This document shows positions 1-7,025 of a DNA stretch of 44,301 nt, piece by piece. The stretch's first letter is position 1, and the number at the start of each line of letters is the position of its first letter. The notes under the pieces are model-generated. The model saw only the letters and a program-made list of their open reading frames with translations, was not told the origin of the DNA and made no database searches. The DNA comes from Rhodocyclaceae bacterium (GTDB taxonomy: Bacteria > Pseudomonadota > Gammaproteobacteria > Burkholderiales > Rhodocyclaceae), in assembly GCA_027492775.1 (NCBI GenBank), contig JAPUEC010000195.1, positions 1 through 44,301 on the forward strand. The letters run 5' to 3'. The position numbers and the translations under genes were made by a program.

Positions 1-242
1 AGGGAAAGGACCGGAATGACGTTGCCGCGCAACGAGATCAGGCCTTCGACGCCGCGAGGCATATTGGGCGTCTTGGTAATGTGCGGGGTGCGTCCAACTT
101 CGCGCACCTTGAAGACGTTCATGCCGAAAGTCTCGCGCGTGCCGAGCGAGAACAGCAGGATTTCCATTTTGTTGGAACCCGCCAAGCGCGTACGCGCATC
201 GACACTGTCCAGCAAAGTCTTGTTTTCCACCATGAGATTCAT
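1..242 (-). CDS. cheV: CheV-type chemotaxis coupling protein (partial, cut by window edge)
   Basis: Only the first 80 or so codons are present; the gene runs off the left edge. The visible part is a CheW-like domain very close to that of the upstream cheV: VDARTRLAGSNKMEILLF, then a GMNVFKVREV segment and LISLRGNVIPVL. CheW-like domains couple receptors to CheA at the membrane arrays. Two in-frame ATGs lie at 240-242 and 231-233; the first is chosen because it follows the upstream gene by only 17 bases. It is the last gene seen of the motility operon. Because the C-terminus is outside the window, a receiver domain cannot be confirmed, so it could be a plain CheW, although the similarity to the neighbouring CheV favours a CheV. 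Confidence 0.8.
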   Translation of the reverse strand, partial: MNLMVENKTLLDSVDARTRLAGSNKMEILLFSLGTRETFGMNVFKVREVGRTPHITKTPNMPRGVEGLISLRGNVIPVLS

Positions 243-259
243 GTCGCGCTCCCGTCGCT

Positions 260-1225
260 TCAGGCTTCAGTCGTGGTGACGTCGGCGCCAAGCCGACGCG
301 CCAGCGTCTCGGCCAGGCGCTGGGGTTCGAATTTCGGCACATATTCATCGACGCCGACCGAAGCGCCAAGCTTCTGATTCGACATGCCGGAGAGCGACGA
401 ATGCATGATGATGGGGATGCCGTTGAAGCGCTGGTCGCCCTTGATGCTCTTGGTCAGGATGTAGCCATCCATTTCGGGCATTTCGATATCCGTCAGCACC
501 AGGCTAATGAAGTCAGTCACCGGTCGATGCACCGAATCGGCGTAATCCGCCATCTTGCGCAATTCATCCCACATGGCGCGACCATTGGGCGCCCCGACGT
601 ACTTGACCTTCATGGCATCCAGGGTGCGTTCGATCTGCTTGCGCGCCACCACCGAGTCGTCGCAGAAAAAGACGGTGCAGTCCGGGCGGTCGATCGGCAG
701 CACGCTGCGATACATCAACTCGTCGTCGTAATTGGTGGTCTCGGAAAGCACTTTCTCGACGTCCATCATCATGACGAGGCGCCCGTCGTCCAGTTCGGTG
801 ACCGCCGTGACCAGGCCACCCAGTTGTGCAGTCAGCATTTCCGGCGGCACGCGCATCTTGCTCCAATCGAGGCGCAGGATGGTATCGACGCTCTCGACCA
901 AGAAACCCTGGGTATGGCCGGCATATTCCGTCACGATCATGATGTCGCGCGCCGTGTTGGTACCGATGCCGGCATACTTGGCCAGATCGACCACCGGCAC
1001 CAGCGCGCCGCGCAGGCTGACCATGCCCTCGACCGCCTGTGGCATGTCGGGCGCGGCGGTGATCGGCGGCGTGCGCATCACCTCGCGGACCTTGAAGACG
1101 TTGATGCCAAAAGTCTCACGACGCCCGGTGCGCTGATCGACGCCTAAAAAAAACAGCAGGATTTCGAGTTTGTTGGTCCCGGCCAGTTTGGTACGGGCAT
1201 CAATACTCTTGAGCAAATCCGACAT
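260..1225 (-). CDS. cheV: CheV: CheW-like coupling domain fused to a response receiver
   Basis: A 321-residue protein with the usual CheV layout. Residues about 1-160 form a CheW-like coupling domain (FGINVFKVREV, MVSLRGALVPVVDL). Residues about 180-310 form a receiver with the acidic pair in FFCDDS, the phospho-acceptor Asp in LVLTDIEMPEMDG and a late Lys in YVPKFEP. CheV couples chemoreceptors to CheA and is thought to tune or drain signalling through its phosphorylated receiver. The start at 1223-1225 is chosen because GGGAGAGG lies just upstream; a longer start near 1282 would add 19 residues without homology. It is followed 17 bases later by a second cheV-like gene, so the two are tandem paralogues. 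Confidence 0.93.
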   Translation of the reverse strand: MSDLLKSIDARTKLAGTNKLEILLFFLGVDQRTGRRETFGINVFKVREVMRTPPITAAPDMPQAVEGMVSLRGALVPVVDLAKYAGIGTNTARDIMIVTEYAGHTQGFLVESVDTILRLDWSKMRVPPEMLTAQLGGLVTAVTELDDGRLVMMMDVEKVLSETTNYDDELMYRSVLPIDRPDCTVFFCDDSVVARKQIERTLDAMKVKYVGAPNGRAMWDELRKMADYADSVHRPVTDFISLVLTDIEMPEMDGYILTKSIKGDQRFNGIPIIMHSSLSGMSNQKLGASVGVDEYVPKFEPQRLAETLARRLGADVTTTEA

Positions 1226-1415
1226 TACCTCTCCCCTCTTTCCACCGCGATCGGGTCGCAGTGTGTCGCGATGCGTAGCCACATGGCTAGCATACGCTCA
1301 TTGTCCTTGCGTTAAAACGCTCGATGCCTTCCATCCCCTGCCGAGATCGACCAGGCGCGCCTCTCTCCATAAAAACCAATGTCTCCCTGGGTTATCGGAC
1401 AATGGCCGCGCCGCT

Positions 1416-1721
1416 TTAGGAAATCTTGAACAACTTGCTGAAATTGGCGATATCCAGCACCTGCTTCACATTCCCGCGCACGCCGGTAAGCCTGACATCC
1501 TTGCCGACGCCGCCGATTTTATCGCGCAACATCAACAACATACCAAGCGCCGAGCTATCGAGATAGTCCACCTCGTCAAAATCGATGACGATCTCGCGAA
1601 TGCCGGCGTCGGCGACCAGGGGATCGCAAGCACTGCGGAAATCGCGATGGGTGTTGAAGTCGAAGCGTCCGGCGAGCTTGATCGTCGCCTTGGCGCTATC
1701 GGAGTGCACGCTGGCCTGCAT
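1416..1721 (-). CDS. STAS-domain protein (anti-sigma factor antagonist-like)
   Basis: A 101-residue single STAS domain. The central strand-turn reads VDYLDSSALGML, carrying the Ser that is phosphorylated in SpoIIAA/RsbV-type antagonists, preceded by the strand IREIVIDFDEV. Such proteins switch partners depending on phosphorylation by a serine kinase. In chemotaxis and flagellar operons of betaproteobacteria a STAS protein is often found, but its partner kinase is usually elsewhere, and none is seen here. It lies 87 bases downstream of cheB and 190 bases upstream of cheV on the same strand, so it is probably co-transcribed with them. The domain call is firm; the biological role here is inference. 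Confidence 0.88.
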   Translation of the reverse strand: MQASVHSDSAKATIKLAGRFDFNTHRDFRSACDPLVADAGIREIVIDFDEVDYLDSSALGMLLMLRDKIGGVGKDVRLTGVRGNVKQVLDIANFSKLFKIS

Positions 1722-1808
1722 TTTTTCGTCCCCGTCCCAGATTCGAATATATCGTTAGTGTAATACGATCGGCGCCGGCAGCGCATAGATCGTTCAAGGC
1801 AGCCCTCT

Positions 1809-2864
1809 TTACAGCCCCCGGGCGAGATCGCCGAGGACGCGTCGGGCCATTTCATCAAGATGGACTTGGTCCGCTACCGCGCCGATGGCAAACGCCTCGC
1901 GCGGCATGCCATAGACGACACAGCTCTTCTCGTCCTGGCCGTAGGTGCGGGCGCCGGCGCGGCGCATCTGCAACAGCCCCTGCGCGCCGTCCTTGCCCAT
2001 GCCGGTGAGGATGACGCCGACCGCCTGCCGCCCGACCAATTCCGCCGCCGATTCGAACAGCACATCGACCGAAGGACGGTGGCGATTGACCGCTAGCGTT
2101 TGCAGCAATTCGGTGCCATAGCCGGTGACAAGGCGCTTTATCCGCAGATGGGAGTGTCCCGGGGCGATGTACACCGTTCCCGGGACGACCTTCTCGTTTC
2201 CCTGCGCCTCGACGATATTTGGCGCGCAAAGCGAATCCAGCCGGCGGGCGAAGGATGCGGTAAACGATTCCGGCATGTGCTGCACCACGAGAATGGGCGG
2301 ACAGTTCTCCGGCATCCCCATGAGGAAGACCTTGAGCGCCTCGGTCCCGCCGGTGGAGGCGCCGACAAAAATGATCTTGCCCGTGCCGACAGCGCCGGAC
2401 AGTTGGACCGGTGCCGAGGCGGCGGCGGGAACGGCGTGGGCTGCGGCTTTGCCGCGGCGCGAATAGGCGTTTTTGGCGGCACGGATCTTGTCGACCAGTT
2501 CCTCGGCATAGGCTTCCAGTTGCCGCGGGGATCCGCCACTGTATTTGCCGATGAACTCCGCCGCCCCCATCTCCACGGCGCGTAATGCGACGTCGGAGCC
2601 GGCATCGGCGTGGGACGACACCATCACCAGCGGCATCGGTCGCAGGCACATGAGGTACTCGAGCAACTCGACGTCGCTCGGGCGCGCCATGTCCGCCGCC
2701 AGCACCAGCACTTCCGCGCTGAGCGTGCGCATCATTTCCCGTGCCGAACCGCTGTCGCGAGCGACGCCGACCACCTCCATGTCCGGCGCCATCCGTATCG
2801 CATCGGCCAGCACGTTCCGTGCGGCGGGCGCATCGTCGACCACGAGAACGCGTGTCTTCAGCAT
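1809..2864 (-). CDS. cheB: CheB protein-glutamate methylesterase/deamidase with degenerate receiver
   Basis: A 351-residue protein that removes methyl groups from chemoreceptor glutamates, opposing CheR. The C-terminal esterase is intact: Ser170 in GASTGG, His196 in VQHMP and Asp292 in TGMGKDG. The N-terminal receiver keeps the acidic pair (VVDDAP, residues 9-11), the MVSS switch Ser and the Lys in FIGKYS. However, the phospho-acceptor position (Asp56 in Escherichia coli CheB, normally LDxEMP) reads LAADMAR, with Ala56. The domain is therefore probably not activated by CheA in the usual way. The gene follows cheR by 22 bases. Identity is certain; the loss of phospho-control is inferred from the sequence. 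Confidence 0.95.
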   Translation of the reverse strand: MLKTRVLVVDDAPAARNVLADAIRMAPDMEVVGVARDSGSAREMMRTLSAEVLVLAADMARPSDVELLEYLMCLRPMPLVMVSSHADAGSDVALRAVEMGAAEFIGKYSGGSPRQLEAYAEELVDKIRAAKNAYSRRGKAAAHAVPAAASAPVQLSGAVGTGKIIFVGASTGGTEALKVFLMGMPENCPPILVVQHMPESFTASFARRLDSLCAPNIVEAQGNEKVVPGTVYIAPGHSHLRIKRLVTGYGTELLQTLAVNRHRPSVDVLFESAAELVGRQAVGVILTGMGKDGAQGLLQMRRAGARTYGQDEKSCVVYGMPREAFAIGAVADQVHLDEMARRVLGDLARGL

Positions 2865-2886
2865 CTCGCTGCCCTATGCCGGCCGG

Positions 2887-3705
2887 TCAGCGGGCCCGGG
2901 CCAGCGCATAGACCGTCTTGCCTTGCGATCTGAACAGATCCGCGGCATGGAGAAAACTTTCGGAATGCCCGGCGAAGAGCAGTCCATTCGGCTGCAGGAG
3001 AGGCGCAAAACGCGCGAGGATGCGATATTGCGTTTCCTTGTCGAAGTAGATCATGACGTTGCGGCAGAAAATCACATCGAGCGGCGTTTTCACCGGCCAA
3101 TTGGGATCGAGCAGATTGATGCGGCGAAACTCGATCATCCGCTGCAACTCCGGAATCACACTCACGCTGTCCGCCTGTGCCACCGAGCCTTTCACGAAGA
3201 ATCGCCGAATCCGTTCGGGCGAGAGCTTCTCGATGCGCTCTGCCGGGTAGATGCCCTGTCGTGCCGTGGCCAACACGCTGGTATCGAGATCGGACGCCAT
3301 GATCGAGACCTGCCCAAGGTTGTTGCCCAGCGTCTCCATCACCGTCATGGCGATCGAATAGGCCTCCTCGCCGGTCGATGAGGCACTGCACCAGATATTG
3401 ATCGGCCGGCGGGCGCCGATCGATCGCAGATGGTCGGCGAGGATGGGGAAGTGATGCTCTTCGCGAAAAAAAGATGTGAGGTTGGTGGTGAGCGAATTGA
3501 CGAACTGCTCCCATTCTTCGTGATGACCTTTTTCGACCCAATCGATATAGGCGGCGAAGGTATTCTTTCCCGTCACCCGCAACCTGCGGGCCAGACGCGA
3601 ATAAACCATGTCCCGCTTGACCGGCGAGAGCGAAATTCCGGCATAGCGGTGGATCAGGGTCCGGACGCGCTCGAAGTCAGCGTCGGTGAAGGGGAATTCT
3701 TGCAT
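2887..3705 (-). CDS. cheR: CheR chemoreceptor glutamate methyltransferase
   Basis: A 272-residue S-adenosylmethionine-dependent methyltransferase that methylates glutamates of chemoreceptors during adaptation. The N-terminal alpha domain (ERVRTLIHRYAGISLSP, KRDMVYSRLARRLR) is typical of CheR. The Rossmann-type domain carries WCSASSTGEEAYSIAM (SAM loop), MASDLDTSVL and DVIFCRNVMIYFD. The length is as in Escherichia coli CheR. The gene stands between motB (gap 69 bases) and cheB (gap 22 bases) in one transcription direction, so methylation and demethylation enzymes are made together. No CheA, CheW or CheY gene is visible in this window. Confidence 0.96.
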   Translation of the reverse strand: MQEFPFTDADFERVRTLIHRYAGISLSPVKRDMVYSRLARRLRVTGKNTFAAYIDWVEKGHHEEWEQFVNSLTTNLTSFFREEHHFPILADHLRSIGARRPINIWCSASSTGEEAYSIAMTVMETLGNNLGQVSIMASDLDTSVLATARQGIYPAERIEKLSPERIRRFFVKGSVAQADSVSVIPELQRMIEFRRINLLDPNWPVKTPLDVIFCRNVMIYFDKETQYRILARFAPLLQPNGLLFAGHSESFLHAADLFRSQGKTVYALARAR

Positions 3706-3774
3706 CGCGTTCGATCACGTCTAACGAGCGGGTGGCATGCCGATACGGCAGCGTGATGCCCGACCGCTCAGGCT

Positions 3775-4719
3775 TCAAGGGCGGTTACCCGATGTCGGGG
3801 CGGCGGGCTCTTTCGGTGAAGCCTCGCTGCTCCCGGGTGGCACGATTTCCGATCCCTCCTCCTGGAGAATCGCCATTTCGGTCTTCTTGTTGAGAACGAC
3901 GATACTGATACGGCGATTGGAGGGGTTGAGCGGATCGTTCTTGTCGAAGAGCACGGTCGAAGAGAGACCGACCACACGCAGCATCTTGGCTTCATCCATG
4001 CTGCCGGCGATGAGTTCGCGCCGGGAGGCGTTGGCCCGGCTGGACGACAGCTCCCAATTGGAAAATCCCCGGTCGCCGCCCGCAAATTGCGCTGCATCGG
4101 TATGGCCGGCAACGCTGAGGCGATTGGGCACGCCATTCAGCAGCTTGCCGATCTGGCGCAGGATTTCCTTGGTGTAAGGCTTCAATTCGGCGCTGCTGAG
4201 ATCGAACATCGGGCGATTCTGCTCATCGACGATCTGGATGCGCAGGCCCTCGGGCGTGATATCAAGCAGGATCTGGTTCTTGAACTGCGCCAATTGCGGC
4301 GTTTCGGCAATCATCTTCTCGATTTTCTTTTTCAGATCCTCGAGCGCCTCCTGTTCCTTGCGGCGATATTCCGCCGAGGTCTCTTTCAGATTGTAGGGTT
4401 TCGTCTTCGTGTCGATGTCGCCGCGCTGGACCTGCCCCTCCTGGCGCGAGAGATCCTTGCCGCCGCCCTGAATGACGCTCGAAGAGTCGCCACTGCCGGA
4501 GCCGCCCTTGTTGGCGATGGTCAGCGGGTTCTGAAAATAGGCGGCAATACCGTGCAAATCGCCCTTCGAGGTCGACCCCAGGAGCCACATCAACAGGAAG
4601 AAGGCCATCATCGCCGTGACGAAGTCGGCGTAGGCCAGCTTCCAGGCGCCGCCATGAGCGCCGCCCGCGACCTTCTTGATGCGTTTGATGACTATGGGGC
4701 GTGTGGAGTCGTCGCTCAT
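3775..4719 (-). CDS. motB: MotB flagellar stator protein
   Basis: A 314-residue stator subunit anchored to peptidoglycan. A short cytoplasmic, Lys/Arg-rich N-terminus is followed by one membrane helix, WKLAYADFVTAMMAFFLLMW. The Asp in YADFV is the proton-binding residue of the stator channel. A plug/linker region follows, with Gly/Ser-rich and charged segments, and then an OmpA-like peptidoglycan-binding domain (LSVAGHTDA, NWELSSSRA). The last 40 residues are Pro/Ser-rich and variable. It starts 28 bases after motA, with which it forms the stator complex. The YADFV context is that of proton-driven MotB rather than sodium-driven PomB, but ion choice cannot be proven from this alone. Confidence 0.95.
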   Translation of the reverse strand: MSDDSTRPIVIKRIKKVAGGAHGGAWKLAYADFVTAMMAFFLLMWLLGSTSKGDLHGIAAYFQNPLTIANKGGSGSGDSSSVIQGGGKDLSRQEGQVQRGDIDTKTKPYNLKETSAEYRRKEQEALEDLKKKIEKMIAETPQLAQFKNQILLDITPEGLRIQIVDEQNRPMFDLSSAELKPYTKEILRQIGKLLNGVPNRLSVAGHTDAAQFAGGDRGFSNWELSSSRANASRRELIAGSMDEAKMLRVVGLSSTVLFDKNDPLNPSNRRISIVVLNKKTEMAILQEEGSEIVPPGSSEASPKEPAAPTSGNRP

Positions 4720-4747
4720 CGGCCGGTTTCACTGATGAAGAGGGTGA

Positions 4748-5605
4748 TCACTTCTTCTTGCGCGCCTTGATGTCGTCTTCCATCTCGGAGAAGGTCGGAC
4801 GAACGTCGGTGTTCAATACCTTGCGGCCGAATTCAATGGCGACCTGCGGCGCGTAGCCCGACATGGAGGCGAGCAGAACCATTTTGATGCACTGAAAAAT
4901 CTTTGAGCTCTCCTGCGCCTTCTGCTCCAACAGGCCGGCAACCGGCGAAATGATGGCATAGGAAACCAGAACGCCGAAGAAGGTGCCAACCAGCGCGCCA
5001 CCGATCATCTTGCCCAGGATCGCGGGCGGCTGTCCGACCGAACCCATGACGTTGACCACGCCCATCACCGCCACCACGATACCGAAGGCCGGTGCGCCGT
5101 CAGCCGCCTTGGCCATGGCATGCCCGGGCATTTCCGCTTCATGGTGATGCGTTTCGAGCTCGACATCCATGAGGCTTTCGATTTCAACCGTGTTCAGATT
5201 GCCGCCCACCATCATGCGCAGGTAATCGGTCATGAACTCCACGGCGTGGTGGTCGTGCAGAATTTCCGGGTATTTGGTGAAAATCGGGCTGCTTTCGGGA
5301 TTGTCGACATCGCTTTCAATCGACATCAGGCCTTCCTTGCGTACCTTGGCGAGAATTTCGAACAACATGGCCAGCAGGTCCATGTAGAAAGCCTTGGTGT
5401 AGCGGGAGCCCTTGAGAATCCCGGGCAGCGCCCGGATCGTGCTTTTGATGACCTTGATGTCGTTGCCGCCGATGAAGGAACCGATCACCAGGCCGGCAAG
5501 GGCGATGTATTCGAGCGGCACCCACAGCGCCAGCAGACTGCCATGAATGGCATAAGTGCCTAACGCCGCTGCCAGGGCGATGACATAGCCAATCATTAAA
5601 AGCAT
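4748..5605 (-). CDS. motA: MotA flagellar stator protein
   Basis: A 285-residue inner-membrane protein forming the stator ring around MotB. Two N-terminal membrane segments (residues about 1-22 and 28-48) and two more at about 170-220 (FGIVVAVMGVVNVMGSVG and LVGTFFGVLVSYAIISP) flank a cytoplasmic loop. The loop carries the charged RKEGLMSIESDVDNPESSP motif, whose Arg and Glu contact FliG in characterised MotA. The C-terminus is Lys-rich. It is the first gene of the motility operon; upstream is the divergent Nudix gene about 180 bases away, so the operon promoter should lie in 5606-5780, although no convincing -35/-10 pair was identified. Confidence 0.95.
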   Translation of the reverse strand: MLLMIGYVIALAAALGTYAIHGSLLALWVPLEYIALAGLVIGSFIGGNDIKVIKSTIRALPGILKGSRYTKAFYMDLLAMLFEILAKVRKEGLMSIESDVDNPESSPIFTKYPEILHDHHAVEFMTDYLRMMVGGNLNTVEIESLMDVELETHHHEAEMPGHAMAKAADGAPAFGIVVAVMGVVNVMGSVGQPPAILGKMIGGALVGTFFGVLVSYAIISPVAGLLEQKAQESSKIFQCIKMVLLASMSGYAPQVAIEFGRKVLNTDVRPTFSEMEDDIKARKKK

Positions 5606-5783
5606 GCGGAACCCCCATCATGACGCCTGCAAGGCGCTCTTCACAGGCCCACCCCGGAGGGCCTGCCGCTATTGTAGCCACAATCAGGCTGGACAAGGCG
5701 GAACGTACAAGCTGTGGCATTATGAAGCCGTGTGGCCGGGTGACGCAATGCCGTCCGGCCCCATTTCCAGGATTTGTGCTCAA

Positions 5784-6320
5784 GTGATCAAGTACTGTAC
5801 ACAATGCGCCGCCCCCACCGCCCAACGCATTCCCAGCGGAGATGGCATGCCGCGCGCCGTCTGCACTGATTGCGGCCACGTTCATTATGAAAACCCGCGA
5901 GTGGTGGTGGGTTGCATCGTCGAATGGGAAGAAAGAATCCTGCTCTGCCGGCGTGCCATCCAGCCGCGCCGAGGTTTCTGGACGCTTCCGGCGGGTTTCA
6001 TGGAGAACGGCGAGACCACCGCCGAAGGCGCCGCGCGGGAAACATTCGAAGAAGCCCGGGCGCGCATCGTCGATCTGCAGCCTTTCGCGCTCGTCAGTGT
6101 CAGCCATATCGACCAAGTCCACTTGTTCTACCGCGGCCGTCTGGCGGACGGCATTTTCGGGGCGGGTGAAGAAAGCCTGGAGGTGGCGCTTTTTTCCGAA
6201 GCCGACATCCCCTGGCAACACCTGGCTTTTCGTAGCGGCACGCTCTGCCTGCGTCGTTATCTGCAAGACCGGGCCAAGGGCGTTTTCGGTTTCCATTCGG
6301 CCGACCTCGGGCCGCTTTAG
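5784..6320 (+). CDS. Nudix hydrolase with N-terminal zinc ribbon
   Basis: A protein of about 178 residues. It starts with a small zinc ribbon, CTQC then CTDCGHVHYENP, followed by a Nudix fold with the complete catalytic box GFMENGETTAEGAARE-TFEEA (about residues 68-90). Proteins of this build hydrolyse nucleoside diphosphate compounds such as ADP-ribose or NADH-type substrates; the precise substrate is not visible. The GTG at 5784 fits the family start (VIKYCTQC). An ATG at 5748 would add 12 residues and is possible, while longer forms reach into motA upstream DNA and are unlikely. It converges on the tonB-like gene with a one-base gap and no obvious terminator. Confidence 0.85.
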   Translation: MIKYCTQCAAPTAQRIPSGDGMPRAVCTDCGHVHYENPRVVVGCIVEWEERILLCRRAIQPRRGFWTLPAGFMENGETTAEGAARETFEEARARIVDLQPFALVSVSHIDQVHLFYRGRLADGIFGAGEESLEVALFSEADIPWQHLAFRSGTLCLRRYLQDRAKGVFGFHSADLGPL

Positions 6321-6321
6321 A

Positions 6322-6996
6322 TCATTCCTGGGAAATCCGGAATTCAAGCGGAACCGGCAAGGCGAACGCCTGTCCTTTTAGCGCCGGCGGGACGGCCGTT
6401 TCGCGTACGGCCCGGCCCATGAGCTCCAGCGCCTGCTCATCGAGCGGCGGGAATCCGCTCGAACGCTCCAAGGCGACGACCGGCGCCAGACCGCCCGCCG
6501 CGCGGACCGTCATCTCCACCCGCCCTTGCCATCCGCGCTGGCGCTCGCGTTCGATGGCATCGTACTTGCGGTCGAATTCCTGCTTGAATCGCCGGGCTTC
6601 ACGTCCGAGCGCCAATCGATACTCCTGCAGGCCGTCGGCACTGGGTTCAACCCGGGCCGTAACCGCGGCCGGCACGGCGGCTCCCTGGTTGACGCCGGCC
6701 GGCATTGGCTCGGCGTGGGACAGGGCTTCGCTGGCCGACGGAGTGGAAACAACCGTTGGTAATGGAGCGCTGGATCGCGGCACGGCATGACTCGATGGCG
6801 GTCGCTGCGGCAAGGTCGGCGCAGCCGGCGGTATGGGCTCAGGTGTCGCCTCTGCGGCGGGCGCCGAAGGTGTCACGAGCAGCGCCTGCACATCCTTTGC
6901 GCCCGAGGTCGATTCGCGGCCTTCGAACAGCGCTTGTGGCAGGAGCGTCAGCAAAACGCCGTGCAGCGCCAGCGACAAGAGGAGAATCCGCCACAT
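6322..6996 (-). CDS. TonB-like energy transducer protein
   Basis: A 224-residue protein with a single N-terminal membrane anchor (WRILLLSLALHGVLLTLLP), a Pro/Ala-rich periplasmic linker (APAAEATPEPIPPAAPTLPQ) and a C-terminal TonB-type fold (GRVEMTVRAAGGLAPVVAL, FPPLDEQALELMGRAV, LPVPLEFRI). TonB proteins pass proton-motive energy from ExbB/ExbD to outer-membrane receptors. The exbB and exbD genes of this window are 22 kb away, so partnership is only possible. The start ATG at 6994-6996 puts the membrane anchor at the N-terminus; an upstream start adds nine residues. The gene lies 29 bases after asmA, so both are likely one transcript. Which receptor it serves is unknown. Confidence 0.8.
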   Translation of the reverse strand: MWRILLLSLALHGVLLTLLPQALFEGRESTSGAKDVQALLVTPSAPAAEATPEPIPPAAPTLPQRPPSSHAVPRSSAPLPTVVSTPSASEALSHAEPMPAGVNQGAAVPAAVTARVEPSADGLQEYRLALGREARRFKQEFDRKYDAIERERQRGWQGRVEMTVRAAGGLAPVVALERSSGFPPLDEQALELMGRAVRETAVPPALKGQAFALPVPLEFRISQE

Positions 6997-7025
6997 CCGG
7001 CGGTCTGATGATAGCGGCACCACGG

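Noticed and set aside
5604..5783. A longer Nudix protein starting near 5604
   Set aside because: The extra 60 residues overlap the motA start, have no similarity, and the family N-terminus begins at the zinc ribbon.
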